A DNA stretch of 32,789 nucleotides from Microcystis novacekii Mn_MB_F_20050700_S1 (GTDB lineage Bacteria; Cyanobacteriota; Cyanobacteriia; Cyanobacteriales; Microcystaceae): NCBI GenBank assembly GCA_007096045.1, contig SFAU01000227.1, positions 1 through 32,789 of the forward strand, written 5' to 3'. The translations under genes and the position numbers were made by a program. Shown here piece by piece: positions 9,611 to 17,821 of this stretch. Position 1 is the stretch's first letter. The number at the start of each line of letters is the position of its first letter. The notes under the pieces were generated by a model that did not search any database, was not told the origin of the DNA, and saw only the letters and a program-made list of their open reading frames with translations.

Positions 9611-9752
9611 TTATCAGTTTCTGAAGCCAAGAGGCAACAGGCCCCAAGTAAAGAATCTGACAATTCTCCTACCTAAAAAGAAGGCTAGAAACTAAGTACA
9701 TCTTAGGTTTTAGATTCGGCCCTTGTTATCAGTTATCAGCAAACCCTCATTA

Positions 9753-9787
9753 GTTACTGGTTACTGGTTACTGGTTACTGCTTACTG
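9753..9787. repeat. Heptanucleotide tandem repeat (GTTACTG, five units)
   Basis: Four exact GTTACTG units (9753-9780) are followed by CTTACTG. TTATCAG repeats lie just before, near 9725-9740. This is the short tandemly repeated repetitive type known from cyanobacteria. It overlaps the stop codon of the rhodanese gene (9782-9784). Confidence 0.8.
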
Positions 9788-10327
9788 ATGGGGTTGATTG
9801 TAGGGAAGTTTAGCCAGAAGCATAGCTAAAGCACAGGTATTACTAATCCCCGCAAAAACTAGACCAGAACCGACAAAACCGCTTAAAATCAGGAACCAAG
9901 GCGAGAGAAAGGCTCCCAATACTGTTCCGAGGACAACTAAGGAACCAGCGACGATCTGCACCTGACGAAATAGGCTAATTGGGGCATTTTGGTCTTTTTC
10001 GGTGGCATAACCCGCACTTTTCCAGGTATTTAAGCCGTTTTTTAGCTGGGCAACTTGGCTAAATCCTGCCGCAATCAGTTTTTGTGCCGCTAAAGTGGAG
10101 CTGCTGCCGGAATTACAATAGAGAACGAGGGTTTGATTGGGATCAAAAGCGATCGAATTAGGGTTAAAACTGGAAAGTGGTACTAATTTCGCCCCCGAAA
10201 TGCGATCGCTGGCGTACTCCCCCGGTTCTCGCACATCAATTAAGCAAACTTCTCGGCGCTCAATCAAGTTTTTTAAAGTATGGGCATCAAATTCTAGCAA
10301 TTTTGCTTGATTTGTGGTATTGGTCAT
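9782..10327 (-). CDS. Rhodanese domain protein with C-terminal membrane domain (YgaP-like)
   Basis: The 181-residue protein has an N-terminal rhodanese domain (~8-115) with CLIDVREPGEYASDRISGA and an active-site loop with nucleophile C71 in YCNSGSSS. A C-terminal DUF2892-type membrane hairpin follows (~125-175: IVAGSLVVLGTVLGAFLSPW and FVGSGLVFAGISNTCALAML). This architecture matches YgaP, a membrane-anchored sulfurtransferase that handles persulfide sulfur. The neighbours are a broken persulfide-dioxygenase-like gene upstream and a broken TauE/SafE gene downstream, both on this strand. This looks like the one intact survivor of a BigR-type sulfide/persulfide operon. ATG at 10325-10327 is preceded by AGGAG (from cctcctga-type sequence in the complement). 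Confidence 0.9.
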   Translation of the reverse strand: MTNTTNQAKLLEFDAHTLKNLIERREVCLIDVREPGEYASDRISGAKLVPLSSFNPNSIAFDPNQTLVLYCNSGSSSTLAAQKLIAAGFSQVAQLKNGLNTWKSAGYATEKDQNAPISLFRQVQIVAGSLVVLGTVLGAFLSPWFLILSGFVGSGLVFAGISNTCALAMLLAKLPYNQPHQ

Positions 10328-10349
10328 CGTTAATCTCCTGAATGGATAT

Positions 10350-10560
10350 TTAAGCTAAAACAACTCCTAAATTGCCGCAGCCTTGGTTAGCGGGAACGGC
10401 TTCCATGATCTTTTTGGGATCGGGTAAATTAAGACTGTTCATAATCCCTTTCCACCTGTTCCCGCACTGAATCTACTAATACCGCTTCCTTGCTGACGGG
10501 ATCGGCAATCAAATAAGTATAAGTGCTGGTTTCGGGATCAAACATCTGACGGAATAGCAT
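10350..10560 (-). pseudogene. Persulfide dioxygenase-like (ETHE1/Blh type) metallo-beta-lactamase-fold gene, internally deleted
   Basis: From ATG at 10558-10560 the frame reads MLFRQMFDPETSTYTYLIAD and on through SKEAVLVDSVREQVERDY to a stop at 10429-10431. This is the conserved N-terminus of ETHE1/Blh-type hydrolases, which normally continues to the metal ligands HxHxDH; these are absent. In another frame, 10350-10442 reads NSLNLPDPKKIMEAVPANQG and ends VVLA, the conserved extreme C-terminus of the same family. About 40 N-terminal and 25-30 C-terminal residues thus remain and roughly 160-170 residues are missing at about 10440. No enzyme activity is possible. It lies directly upstream of the rhodanese gene, 23 bp away. 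Confidence 0.8.
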
Positions 10561-10575
10561 TATCTCTTACTCTCT

Positions 10576-10607
10576 TTATATGAATTAATAACTATACTAT
10601 CATATAA
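10576..10607. promoter_or_regulatory. Candidate operator: TTATATGA-N16-TCATATAA
   Basis: A perfect 8-bp inverted repeat lies 16-47 bp upstream of the start codon of the broken dioxygenase gene, in AT-rich DNA. ArsR/SmtB-type repressors such as BigR bind AT-rich imperfect palindromes before operons of this content. No such regulator gene is present here, so the role is inferred. Confidence 0.35.
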
Positions 10608-10685
10608 CTATAAAATTTTAGGAAACCTCTGGCATTATCAATTTTTGGGCTGCATCTCACTGTTGAGTCAAGAGGCAAAAATACA

Positions 10686-10726
10686 AATAAAGCGAGAACT
10701 GTCGCTCTTGCAGTTCCCGCTTTATT
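10686..10726 (-). terminator. Terminator downstream of petF
   Basis: AATAAAGCG-a-GAACTG pairs with CAGTTC-c-CGCTTTATT around a 9-nt loop. Read on the minus strand, the stem is followed by a T-rich stretch (TTTGTATTTTTG). It lies 46 bp past the petF stop and fits a rho-independent terminator for petF. Confidence 0.75.
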
Positions 10727-10771
10727 GCTGTTGTATTGTTGGAGTGTCTAACTCCCAAATATTGAGTTAAA

Positions 10772-11077
<306 letters not shown>

Positions 11078-11324
11078 TTAATCAATTTAATCAATCTAGT
11101 GTGAAAACGGCAGTCTCAAAATTCCTTCTCTCGCCGTTTAGACTGAACGGGTCGAATCAGTTTTCTTTTTGATACTACGGGAAAATTTACCCGGCTCAAC
11201 TTACCATTAGTAATGACAGCCTTAAATAAACTTAAAATAATATTTACTTATCTCTTAATAAAAACCTTGATTCGAGCGCTCATCGCCCGCAAGATTAAAG
11301 AAAGAGCGACTCAGGAGCAAAATA

Positions 11325-11789
11325 ATGGCCACAGCGACACAATTCTTAAACATTTCTGACTTGACAAAAGATGATTATTGTGTATTCGGTTTAGCGATTT
11401 GTTTTCTCAAACAGGAGGGAGAATTAGAAAAAGTGGCGGTGTTAGAACCGATTCCCTCGGCAGCTCTAGAGGCAATTGTCAAAGGAATTCCCACTTCCTA
11501 CGAATTTGCCCGCGCTATGAGTTTAGGAGAGGTTTTTCAGGACGATAATCCTCAAATACCCAGTAATTTCCCTGATAATGCCCAATTATGTGAGAATTTT
11601 GTCGAAAGGGCGATTGCGGCCACTCGCACCTATAAAAATCAACCCCACCTGCAAGGGTTAATCCCCTTGGGCAGCCAAAAAGACGATTTAAACTTTTCCC
11701 TAGAGAAAAAACGCATCTTGAATGCTGTTCATCTGGTGCGGACGGAGGATAACGTCAAACAACATTCTCACACCCATAAGGTTTTGTAA
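11325..11789 (+). CDS. Conserved hypothetical protein, divergent from petF
   Basis: The 154-residue soluble protein has no membrane span, signal peptide or motif that I can tie to a known activity. It starts MATATQFLNISDLTKDDYCV and includes ICFLKQEGELEKVAVLEPIP, a well-ordered alpha/beta-looking N-terminal half. Near the C-terminus it has a His-rich tail (KQHSHTHKVL) that might bind metal. A Shine-Dalgarno sequence (CAGGAG) precedes the ATG. The 259-bp gap to petF holds both promoters. The composition matches the neighbouring housekeeping genes. I believe it is a cyanobacterium-specific family of unknown function. Confidence 0.8.
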   Translation: MATATQFLNISDLTKDDYCVFGLAICFLKQEGELEKVAVLEPIPSAALEAIVKGIPTSYEFARAMSLGEVFQDDNPQIPSNFPDNAQLCENFVERAIAATRTYKNQPHLQGLIPLGSQKDDLNFSLEKKRILNAVHLVRTEDNVKQHSHTHKVL

Positions 11790-11908
11790 TCAAGGTTAGT
11801 TCGGATTAGGGAATTTTTGCAGTTTTCCCTGATTCCGAACTCAGGTTATAGCAGTTATCTTAAGGGTAAGGTGTAAAGTTGGGATTTTGAGGAGTCGATG
11901 CTCAATTA

Positions 11909-12008
11909 AGTAGGGAGGCACAATTATTTGTAGTAACCCATGCGGGCGTTGGGTTTCATACTTCAACCCAACCTACGTTCATCTTATATTTAATTCCACC
12001 CACCTACT
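11909..12008. mobile_element. MITE copy 4, AGTAG family
   Basis: The 100-bp element is bounded by TA (11907-11908, 12009-12010) with ends AGTAGGGAGG and, inverted, AGTAGGTGGG. The interior differs from copies 1-3 and holds a hairpin (GTTGGGTTT and AACCCAAC) that folds around CATACTTC. It sits directly beside the end of the 12014-12224 element. Confidence 0.7.
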
Positions 12009-12013
12009 TAACA

Positions 12014-12224
12014 ACTGCGTGTAAGCATCTCACCGAAAAGCAAATGCGCTCTGGGGTTTGGGGACGGCGCTTGCGTCCCCAACGGGGGGTTTGGGTAGGG
12101 TTGATTCATGAATCAACCCTACCCAAAAGCTTGGATTGAGTCATAAAATCGAAAGTAACGCCCAATTTTCAAAGAGAGGTTCCCTTTAAAAACCCCAACT
12201 TAGTAGATTTATAAAGATGCACCC
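12014..12224. mobile_element. GGGTGCATCT element, copy A (one end missing)
   Basis: The reverse complement of this ~210-bp stretch aligns along its length with 18811-19010. Shared blocks include TGGGCGTTACTTTCG, ACTCAATCCAAG, CCCCAAACCCC.GAGCGCAT and GTGAGATGCTTACACGC. The right end retains AGATGCACCC. At the other end the homology stops at the neighbouring MITE. A palindrome not found in copy B is inserted at 12090-12127. No coding capacity is seen. It ends 6 bp before the stop of the methyltransferase gene. Confidence 0.8.
12090..12127. repeat. 38-bp perfect palindrome nested in the element
   Basis: TTTGGGTAGGGTTGATTCA is followed immediately by its exact reverse complement. The 26-bp core (TAGGGTTGATTCA and mirror) recurs at 19176-19207 in a different host element. 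Confidence 0.9.
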
Positions 12225-12229
12225 AATTA

Positions 12230-13486
12230 TTAAGGCAATGCTACACATAAATTTTTGCTGACTGAATAAATATCTTCAAACAAATAATCCCATTGATTTT
12301 CTAAATGTCTAGCAATATGGTAAGCAAGCAAAGGTGGGACAGCATTGCCAATTAATTTGTAACCATCCGTAGCCGAAAGTGAATATTTTTCATCTCCCTT
12401 GTTTTGTTGACGCACAAATTCAAAATCATCGGGAAAGGTTTGTATTCTCGCACATTCCCGCACAGTTAAACGTCTCATTTTTAACCCTGCTTCTAACTCA
12501 TTAACTATCTTTCCCCCTAATTCTAAAGATAATCTCCTAAATTCAATATTGCCGTGATGTTCCGAGCGAATAGTCGGACTTAAACCCTGTAAATTAACCT
12601 CGATTTGTCCCTGAGTTTTACCATAATGTTTAGCTTTTGAATAGCTTTTTTGTGAAAGGTCAAATAACTCCTTTTCTGGTTCTGCTAAACCTGATAATAT
12701 CTGACCAACTGTACTGTAAGTTTTAACTTTATGGGTTGGATGCGGAAAAATATCATTATTTTCTAGATGTCCTATCGCTGTCGCTTTTAAATAGGTTTTA
12801 TTTAAACCGATAAAGATAATTCTTTCCCTCGTTTGGGGAATTCCGTAATCGGGAGCAAAGAGAAGTTTAGGGATAACTATATATCCATCTTTACCAATGG
12901 CACTAAAATCCTGTTCAATTATATCTTTAACATTAGCCAAAGAGATTAAACCTTTGACATTTTCAGCAATAAAAACTTTGGGTAAGGTTAATTCAATAAC
13001 TTTTTTCATCCAATCATAGAGTTTCCCGCGATTATCCTGAAAACTATCTTCACTCTCGTCTAGTAGTTTCCCCGTGTGACTTTTGTGAGAATTAAACCCC
13101 TTTCTTTTTCCTGAAACACTAAAATCTTGACAGGGAAAACCTCCCGTTACTACATCGATATTACTGGGAAACTGAAATTCTCCTTTTTCTGCTTGTTTGA
13201 CTAAATCTACAATACTCCCCAAGTGAAATACATTCTTTTTACCTCTTTTTTCAAAGTAGGGAATCCAAGCATTGTGAGCAGCTTTAGTTATATCATTAGC
13301 AAAGACAGTTTCAAAAGAAGTACGCGGTAGTTTTAGCCATGGTTCCCGTCTTTCTACTATCCAATCTTGATGAATATTTTCATTAACACAGTCTTGGTGT
13401 ACCCAAAAATCTCCCTCTAATCCTAAGTCCATTCCCCCGCAGCCAGAAAATAGGGATAAAACTCGCTTTTGTTGCCTATTCATCAC
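12230..13486 (-). CDS. DNA (cytosine-5-)-methyltransferase
   Basis: The 418-residue C5 methyltransferase transfers a methyl group from SAM to cytosine in a specific DNA sequence. Motifs run in order: I VLSLFSGCGGMDLG (9-22), IV GFPCQDFS with catalytic C119, VI AENVKG (174-179), VIII PQTRERIIFIG (218-227), IX RRLTVRECARIQTFPDDF and X KLIGNAVPP. The target-recognition region between VIII and IX is of ordinary size; the target sequence cannot be read from it. No restriction endonuclease, very-short-patch repair gene or specificity gene lies on either side, so it appears to be an orphan. It is AT-richer than its neighbours and is bounded by mobile elements, which suggests acquisition. The start is MMNRQQKRV or the second Met. 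Confidence 0.95.
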   Translation of the reverse strand: MMNRQQKRVLSLFSGCGGMDLGLEGDFWVHQDCVNENIHQDWIVERREPWLKLPRTSFETVFANDITKAAHNAWIPYFEKRGKKNVFHLGSIVDLVKQAEKGEFQFPSNIDVVTGGFPCQDFSVSGKRKGFNSHKSHTGKLLDESEDSFQDNRGKLYDWMKKVIELTLPKVFIAENVKGLISLANVKDIIEQDFSAIGKDGYIVIPKLLFAPDYGIPQTRERIIFIGLNKTYLKATAIGHLENNDIFPHPTHKVKTYSTVGQILSGLAEPEKELFDLSQKSYSKAKHYGKTQGQIEVNLQGLSPTIRSEHHGNIEFRRLSLELGGKIVNELEAGLKMRRLTVRECARIQTFPDDFEFVRQQNKGDEKYSLSATDGYKLIGNAVPPLLAYHIARHLENQWDYLFEDIYSVSKNLCVALP

Positions 13487-13538
13487 TGATTAAATAACTA
13501 ATTCAATAATACGGCGGATTCTGTAACCAAGAGGTACA

Positions 13539-13676
13539 ATGGGGGGATATGACAACAGCACTCAATGTAGAGAATATCATACCATTGCTGATGGTTATTA
13601 TCTATCTGCTGCTGCTCTTTTATTGGGTGTTCTTAGAAGTGAATCATCTTATAACATTTGTAATAAGCTGTACTGA
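13539..13676 (+). CDS. Possible 45-residue small protein
   Basis: ATG at 13539 with AGAGG a few bases upstream opens a frame reading MGGYDNSTQCREYHTIADGY, then YLSAAALLLGVL and SSYNICNKLY, ending TGA at 13674-13676. The single apolar stretch could be membrane-associated. I do not recognise it. It overlaps another short frame beginning at 13549, for which the sequence gives less support. It lies divergent from the methyltransferase. Confidence 0.3.
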   Translation: MGGYDNSTQCREYHTIADGYYLSAAALLLGVLRSESSYNICNKLY

Positions 13677-13729
13677 ATTTAAACTGCGTATTGGAAACTT
13701 TAGTACAAATGCTCGACTGCTTCTCCCTG

Positions 13730-13768
13730 CTCCCCGCTCCCCGCTCCCCTGCAATCTTAACGAGTAAT
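13730..13768. repeat. GCTCCCC heptamer run plus a CTTAACGAGTAAT fragment
   Basis: CTCCCTGCTCCCCGCTCCCC is a short tandem of GCTCCCC units, followed by TCTTAACGAGTAAT. The same tail, also preceded by CTCCCTGCTC, occurs at 3766-3800 just before MITE copy 1, so the two are pieces of one dispersed repeat. Confidence 0.55.
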
Positions 13769-13771
13769 TTA

Positions 13772-13915
13772 GATAGTCAACAGCTGATCACACCTAGTAC
13801 TCCCAGTCCTGCACCCATACAATCCACCCCTGAACTTGGTACTATTGTCCCCTTATTGGGGTTAGGATTGGGTGCCTTGGCTTCTAGAGGTAAGAAACAG
13901 AAGAAACAGGGTTAA
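13772..13915 (+). pseudogene. PEP-CTERM protein C-terminal remnant
   Basis: The frame ends STPELGTIVPLLGLGLGALA-SRGKKQKKQG. This is the layout of a PEP-CTERM sorting signal: a PE-x motif (here PEL instead of PEP), a hydrophobic helix and a basic tail. Upstream the frame runs into low-complexity repeat, and no signal peptide or body of an exported protein remains. It is interpreted as the tail of a lost PEP-CTERM protein. Confidence 0.55.
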
Positions 13916-13989
13916 TTTTGATTCTCCCGATGAGGGTTGGGGTTGCAAGCAGATCGCACTAAGCGCGAGGGACGAATGCTGACACTAAG

Positions 13990-14502
13990 TTAAAATTGAC
14001 CGTTAACGATCGCAATATTCCACTGACCGTCTTGGTTGGTTTCAAAGGCAATTTGGCGACCATCACCGCTAATGGTGGGATTGCGGACGCTTCCCCGCAG
14101 GTTAGCGGTTAACAGGGTTGCACGGGATCTGGAACGATCATAAACCATGACATCACTTTTACCGCGTTCGCTGGAGATATAGGCAATTAAACGACCGTCA
14201 GCACTCAGAGATGGCTGATCTTGGCTAGAATCGCCACGATTTAGGTTAGGAAGATTAACTAGGCGCTTTTCTTGCAGATCGAATAAATATACACTACGAC
14301 GACCGGAGCGATCGGAAGCAAAGGCTAAATAGCGACCATCAGCACTATAACTGGGGAATTGATCGGGAGCAAAACTATTTAAACCACCGACGGGAACTTG
14401 AGGAGTGATCAAAAGAGGGGAATTACAGCCACTTATCCCCGATAACAGCCCAAAAGAGGCCAAAAATCGCCCCAGCCAGACAAAAAAAATTTTTTCTTTC
14501 AT
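13990..14502 (-). CDS. Lipoprotein with PD40/TolB-like beta-propeller repeats
   Basis: From ATG at 14500-14502 the product has 170 residues. An N-terminal lipoprotein signal (MKEKIFFVWLGRFLASFGLL) ends in the lipobox ISGC, so Cys acylation and membrane anchoring are expected. Three PD40-type repeats follow: PSYSADGRYLAFASDRSG, PSLSADGRLIAYISSERG and PTISGDGRQIAFETNQDG. These are half a propeller compared with TolB, so it is either a short family of its own or works as a multimer. It lies 23 bp after the stop of the 71-residue gene and is probably co-transcribed with it. The longer TTG start at 14520 adds only six residues and is less likely. Confidence 0.85.
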   Translation of the reverse strand: MKEKIFFVWLGRFLASFGLLSGISGCNSPLLITPQVPVGGLNSFAPDQFPSYSADGRYLAFASDRSGRRSVYLFDLQEKRLVNLPNLNRGDSSQDQPSLSADGRLIAYISSERGKSDVMVYDRSRSRATLLTANLRGSVRNPTISGDGRQIAFETNQDGQWNIAIVNGQF

Positions 14503-14525
14503 CTTGACTTTTGACCCCAAATGTG

Positions 14526-14741
14526 CTAATAACTTTCTTCCCTGCCGACGGTTTTGAGGGTAAGTAGTTGATTACCTTGACTGAGACTATCGGCGATCGC
14601 TTCTCGAATCGGCAGGTCAATACTGGTTTCAGCGAGGATTTCTTGGGCTTTTTGCCGCAAATCTGCCCCAGTATCGGCATCTACTTGGTCTAGATCGAGT
14701 AATTCTTGCGATAGCTGTTCGATCGAATTCGGGTTAGTCAT
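14526..14741 (-). CDS. Small hypothetical protein, first gene of a two-gene operon
   Basis: The 71-residue acidic protein (MTNPNSIEQLSQELLDLDQV and on) appears all-helical and has no Cys or membrane span. I know it only as a small conserved cyanobacterial protein upstream of TolB-like lipoproteins. The stop lies just before the lipoprotein start. A GGGAG-type ribosome binding site stands upstream of the ATG. Function unknown. Confidence 0.75.
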   Translation of the reverse strand: MTNPNSIEQLSQELLDLDQVDADTGADLRQKAQEILAETSIDLPIREAIADSLSQGNQLLTLKTVGREESY

Positions 14742-14958
14742 AGCTCAGGCTCCCAACAAGCTTAATTACAATCCCATGGTAAAGAGTATCTCTCCCTAAT
14801 TGGGGATTTTTTGGCTTTAATTCAGGATTGATACCAATCCAACTTTAAAAACCCAGTTATCAATTGTTTCCCACTTCCCCACTCCCTCAAAAAAATTTTC
14901 CCAGAGGTGCTTGACATAACCCTGATGATGAAGTTACAATCAGAATTGTCGCAAAAAT

Positions 14959-15032
14959 GGGATTGTAGTTCAATTGGTTAGAGCACCGCCCTGTCACGGC
15001 GGAAGTTGCGGGTTCGAGCCCCGTCAATCCCG
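14959..15032 (+). tRNA. tRNA-Asp (GTC)
   Basis: The cloverleaf is complete. Acceptor GGGATTG (14959-14965) pairs with CAATCCC (15025-15031), the discriminator base is G, the D arm is GTTCAATTGGTTAGAGC, the anticodon stem is CCGCC/GGCGG with loop CTGTCAC (anticodon GTC at 14993-14995), and the T arm is GCGGGTTCGAGCCCCGT. CCA is not encoded. The length is 74 nt. Confidence 0.98.
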
Positions 15033-15074
15033 TAGAAATCGAGATGAAAGTCGCCCAAAGCCAGTTAACCTGTG

Positions 15075-15107
15075 GGCAGTAGGATGAATAAACAGGCTCC
15101 TACTGCC
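15075..15107. terminator. Hairpin between tRNA-Asp and glgP
   Basis: GGCAGTAGG and CCTACTGCC form a perfect 9-bp stem around a 15-nt loop. It lies between the converging tRNA-Asp and glgP genes and may end transcription from both. No long T tract follows on either strand, so the strength is uncertain. Confidence 0.55.
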
Positions 15108-15117
15108 TAGATTGGTT

Positions 15118-17652
15118 CTAATTTACCGATAAACCGGCATTAGCTTGAGTATAATCGGGTAATTCAATCTTTACCGGTTGTACCCGCCAGATTTCCTCGC
15201 AGTATTCCCGAATCGATCGATCGCTAGAGAATTTACCCATGCGGGCCACATTAAGAATCGCTAAACGACTCCAATGTTCTTGATCTTTATAAGCGCGACC
15301 GACCCCTTCCTGACAGTCGATATAGGACTGATAATCGGCCAGTAACATATAGGGATCATCGTAGATAAGATTATCCACAAGCGGGCGGAATAAACTACTA
15401 TCACCCCGGCTAAAAAATCCCGAACCAATGAGGTCTAATACTGCCCGCAATTCTTCGTTACGGTAATAGTATTCTTGGGGATTGTAACCAGAGGCTTTCT
15501 TAGCATAAACTTCCTCGGTTGTCAAGCCAAAAAGAAAGAAATTTTCCGCCCCCACCTCTTCACGAATTTCGATATTTGCCCCATCGAGAGTGCCGATAGT
15601 TAAGGCACCATTCATAGAGAATTTCATATTACCGGTTCCTGAAGCTTCTTTGCCGGCGGTGGAAATTTGTTCAGACAAGTCTGCAGCTGGATAAACCCGT
15701 TGACCGAAGGTGACATTATAATCGGGCAGGAAAACCACTTTTAAGCGTCCTCCAATCGTCGGATCATTGTCGATCACTTCCGCCACAGAATTAATCAATT
15801 TAATGATTAATTTCGCCATAAAATAACCCGGGGCTGCCTTACCACCAAAAATAAAGGTACGGGGGGTAATATCGAGATTGGGATTATTTTTGAGGCGATG
15901 ATAGAGAGTGACGATATGTAAAACGTTGAGATGTTGCCGTTTATATTCGTGAATGCGTTTTACCTGCACATCAAAGAGGGTACTAGGATCAACTTTAATG
16001 CCGACTTTTTTATCGATATAATTGGCTAAATCTGCCTTAATATCGTATTTAATTCGTCGCCAAGAGTCCCGAAATCCACCGTCATCCACATAGTTTTCTA
16101 ACCCGCGTAAATCCTCCAGATGCTTAATCCAATTTTCGCCGATTTTTTCTGTAATCGCAAAAGTCAAGCGGGGATTACTAGAAACTATCCAGCGCCGGGG
16201 AGTAACTCCATTGGTTTTGTTGCTAAACTTTTCGGGAAAGAGTTCATAGAAATCCCGCAGAACATCTTTTTTCAGTAATTCTGTATGGAGGGCTGCCACC
16301 CCATTAATTGCCTGGGAACCCACACAGGCGAGATGAGCCATACGGACGTATTTTTCGCCGCTTTCATCGATTATAGATAAACGGGACATTTTGCCGTCAT
16401 CATGGGGATAAATAATGCGAATTTTATCCAAGAAACGATGGTTAATTTCGTAGATAATTTCCATTAATCGCGGTAAAAGACGACCAAAAATACTCAAAGG
16501 CCATTTTTCTAAAGCTTCTGGCAAAAGAGTGTGATTGGTGTAAGCGAAGGTATTTTGAGTAATAAACCAAGCTTTATCCCAATCGAAATGATGCACATCA
16601 ATTAACAAGCGCATTAACTCAGCTACCCCGACGGAAGGGTGAGTATCATTCAATTGTACCGACCATTTTTGATGAAAATTATCGAGACTGGGGTTCTCAT
16701 GTAAGTGAATACGAATCAGATCCTGTAGGGAACAGGAAACAAAGAAATATTGCTGTTCTAAACGCAGTTCTTTGCCTTGAATTGGTTCATCGTTAGGATA
16801 GAGAACTTTACTGATATTTTCCGAGTGAACTTTATTATCCACCGCACCATAATAATCGCCGCGATTAAAGCGACCAAAATCAAAAGATTCACAAGCTTCT
16901 GATTTCCAGAGACGCATGGTATTAGCGGTGTTAACTCGATAGCCGAGAATTGGGGTATCGTAGGGAATTCCTTTGACTACATAATCGGGAATCCAACGAC
17001 TGCGATAATTACCATTTTCGTCGGTATAGGATTCGGTATAACCGCCAAATTTTACCTCTACTCCCGCTTCTGGTCGGGCAATTTCCCAGGGATTTCCGTA
17101 CTGTAACCACTTATCGGTTATTTCTACCTGCCAACCGTCGTGAATTTCTTGATCAAAGATACCAAATTCGTAGCGAATACCGTAACCAATAGCCGGAATT
17201 TCTAGGGTAGAAAGGGAATCAAGATAACAGGCAGCTAAACGACCTAAACCACCATTTCCTAACCCTGGTTCTTCTTCCTGGGCAATTAATTCTTCTAGTT
17301 TTAATCCCGATTCGCTGACAGCTTTCTCCACCTGTTCGTAGATACCGAGATTGATTAAATTATTGGCCAAATGGGGACCGACTAAAAATTCGGCCGAGAG
17401 ATAACAAACGGTTCTGACATCTTTTTTTAGATAGGTTTGTTGGGTAGTTAACCAACGCTGCAATAAACGATCGCGGATGGTATAAGCTAAGGCCATGTAA
17501 AGATCGTTTTTGCTGGCTAATTCCGGTAATTTACCTTGAATATAGAGTAAATTATCCCTTAAAGCCCGTCGGATAGTTTCTGTGTCTAATCCTGTTCTGT
17601 CATCTTCGACGATAATCGGACAAACAAAAGTTGACTCTGGAGATGGATCCAT
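15118..17652 (-). CDS. glgP: Glycogen phosphorylase
   Basis: The 844-residue enzyme cleaves alpha-1,4 bonds of glycogen with phosphate to give glucose-1-phosphate, mobilising carbon reserves in the dark. Family hallmarks are EEPGLGNGGLGRLAACYLDS near the N-terminus, NDTHPSVGVAELMR, NKTNGVTPRRW, VQVKRIHEYKRQ and the pyridoxal-phosphate site EASGTGNMKFSMNGALTIGT with Schiff-base K677. Length and order are those of the bacterial GlgP/MalP family. No other glycogen gene is adjacent. The start MDPSPESTF precedes a divergent 170-bp promoter region shared with the epimerase gene. Confidence 0.97.
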   Translation of the reverse strand: MDPSPESTFVCPIIVEDDRTGLDTETIRRALRDNLLYIQGKLPELASKNDLYMALAYTIRDRLLQRWLTTQQTYLKKDVRTVCYLSAEFLVGPHLANNLINLGIYEQVEKAVSESGLKLEELIAQEEEPGLGNGGLGRLAACYLDSLSTLEIPAIGYGIRYEFGIFDQEIHDGWQVEITDKWLQYGNPWEIARPEAGVEVKFGGYTESYTDENGNYRSRWIPDYVVKGIPYDTPILGYRVNTANTMRLWKSEACESFDFGRFNRGDYYGAVDNKVHSENISKVLYPNDEPIQGKELRLEQQYFFVSCSLQDLIRIHLHENPSLDNFHQKWSVQLNDTHPSVGVAELMRLLIDVHHFDWDKAWFITQNTFAYTNHTLLPEALEKWPLSIFGRLLPRLMEIIYEINHRFLDKIRIIYPHDDGKMSRLSIIDESGEKYVRMAHLACVGSQAINGVAALHTELLKKDVLRDFYELFPEKFSNKTNGVTPRRWIVSSNPRLTFAITEKIGENWIKHLEDLRGLENYVDDGGFRDSWRRIKYDIKADLANYIDKKVGIKVDPSTLFDVQVKRIHEYKRQHLNVLHIVTLYHRLKNNPNLDITPRTFIFGGKAAPGYFMAKLIIKLINSVAEVIDNDPTIGGRLKVVFLPDYNVTFGQRVYPAADLSEQISTAGKEASGTGNMKFSMNGALTIGTLDGANIEIREEVGAENFFLFGLTTEEVYAKKASGYNPQEYYYRNEELRAVLDLIGSGFFSRGDSSLFRPLVDNLIYDDPYMLLADYQSYIDCQEGVGRAYKDQEHWSRLAILNVARMGKFSSDRSIREYCEEIWRVQPVKIELPDYTQANAGLSVN

Positions 17653-17821
17653 AGGAGTGTTTTGACTAAAAATCGACTGCTCTTAGTCTAAAATAATCTG
17701 TCCTCAAATTTTATCAAGAAAAGCTTAAATCTTGACTAAGATTAAGATATAGTAATGATGAAGTTAAGGTGATTAAAGTTCAGTTACCGACAGAAAGTGA
17801 AGAGAGGAGAAAGTTTGAGCA

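Noticed and set aside
13549-13767. A 72-residue frame starting MTTALNVEN
   Set aside because: It runs into low-complexity repeat and overlaps a better-supported small ORF at 13539. No family resemblance.
14423-14680. An 85-residue frame across the lipoprotein start
   Set aside because: It is a shadow of the two real genes in another frame on the same strand.
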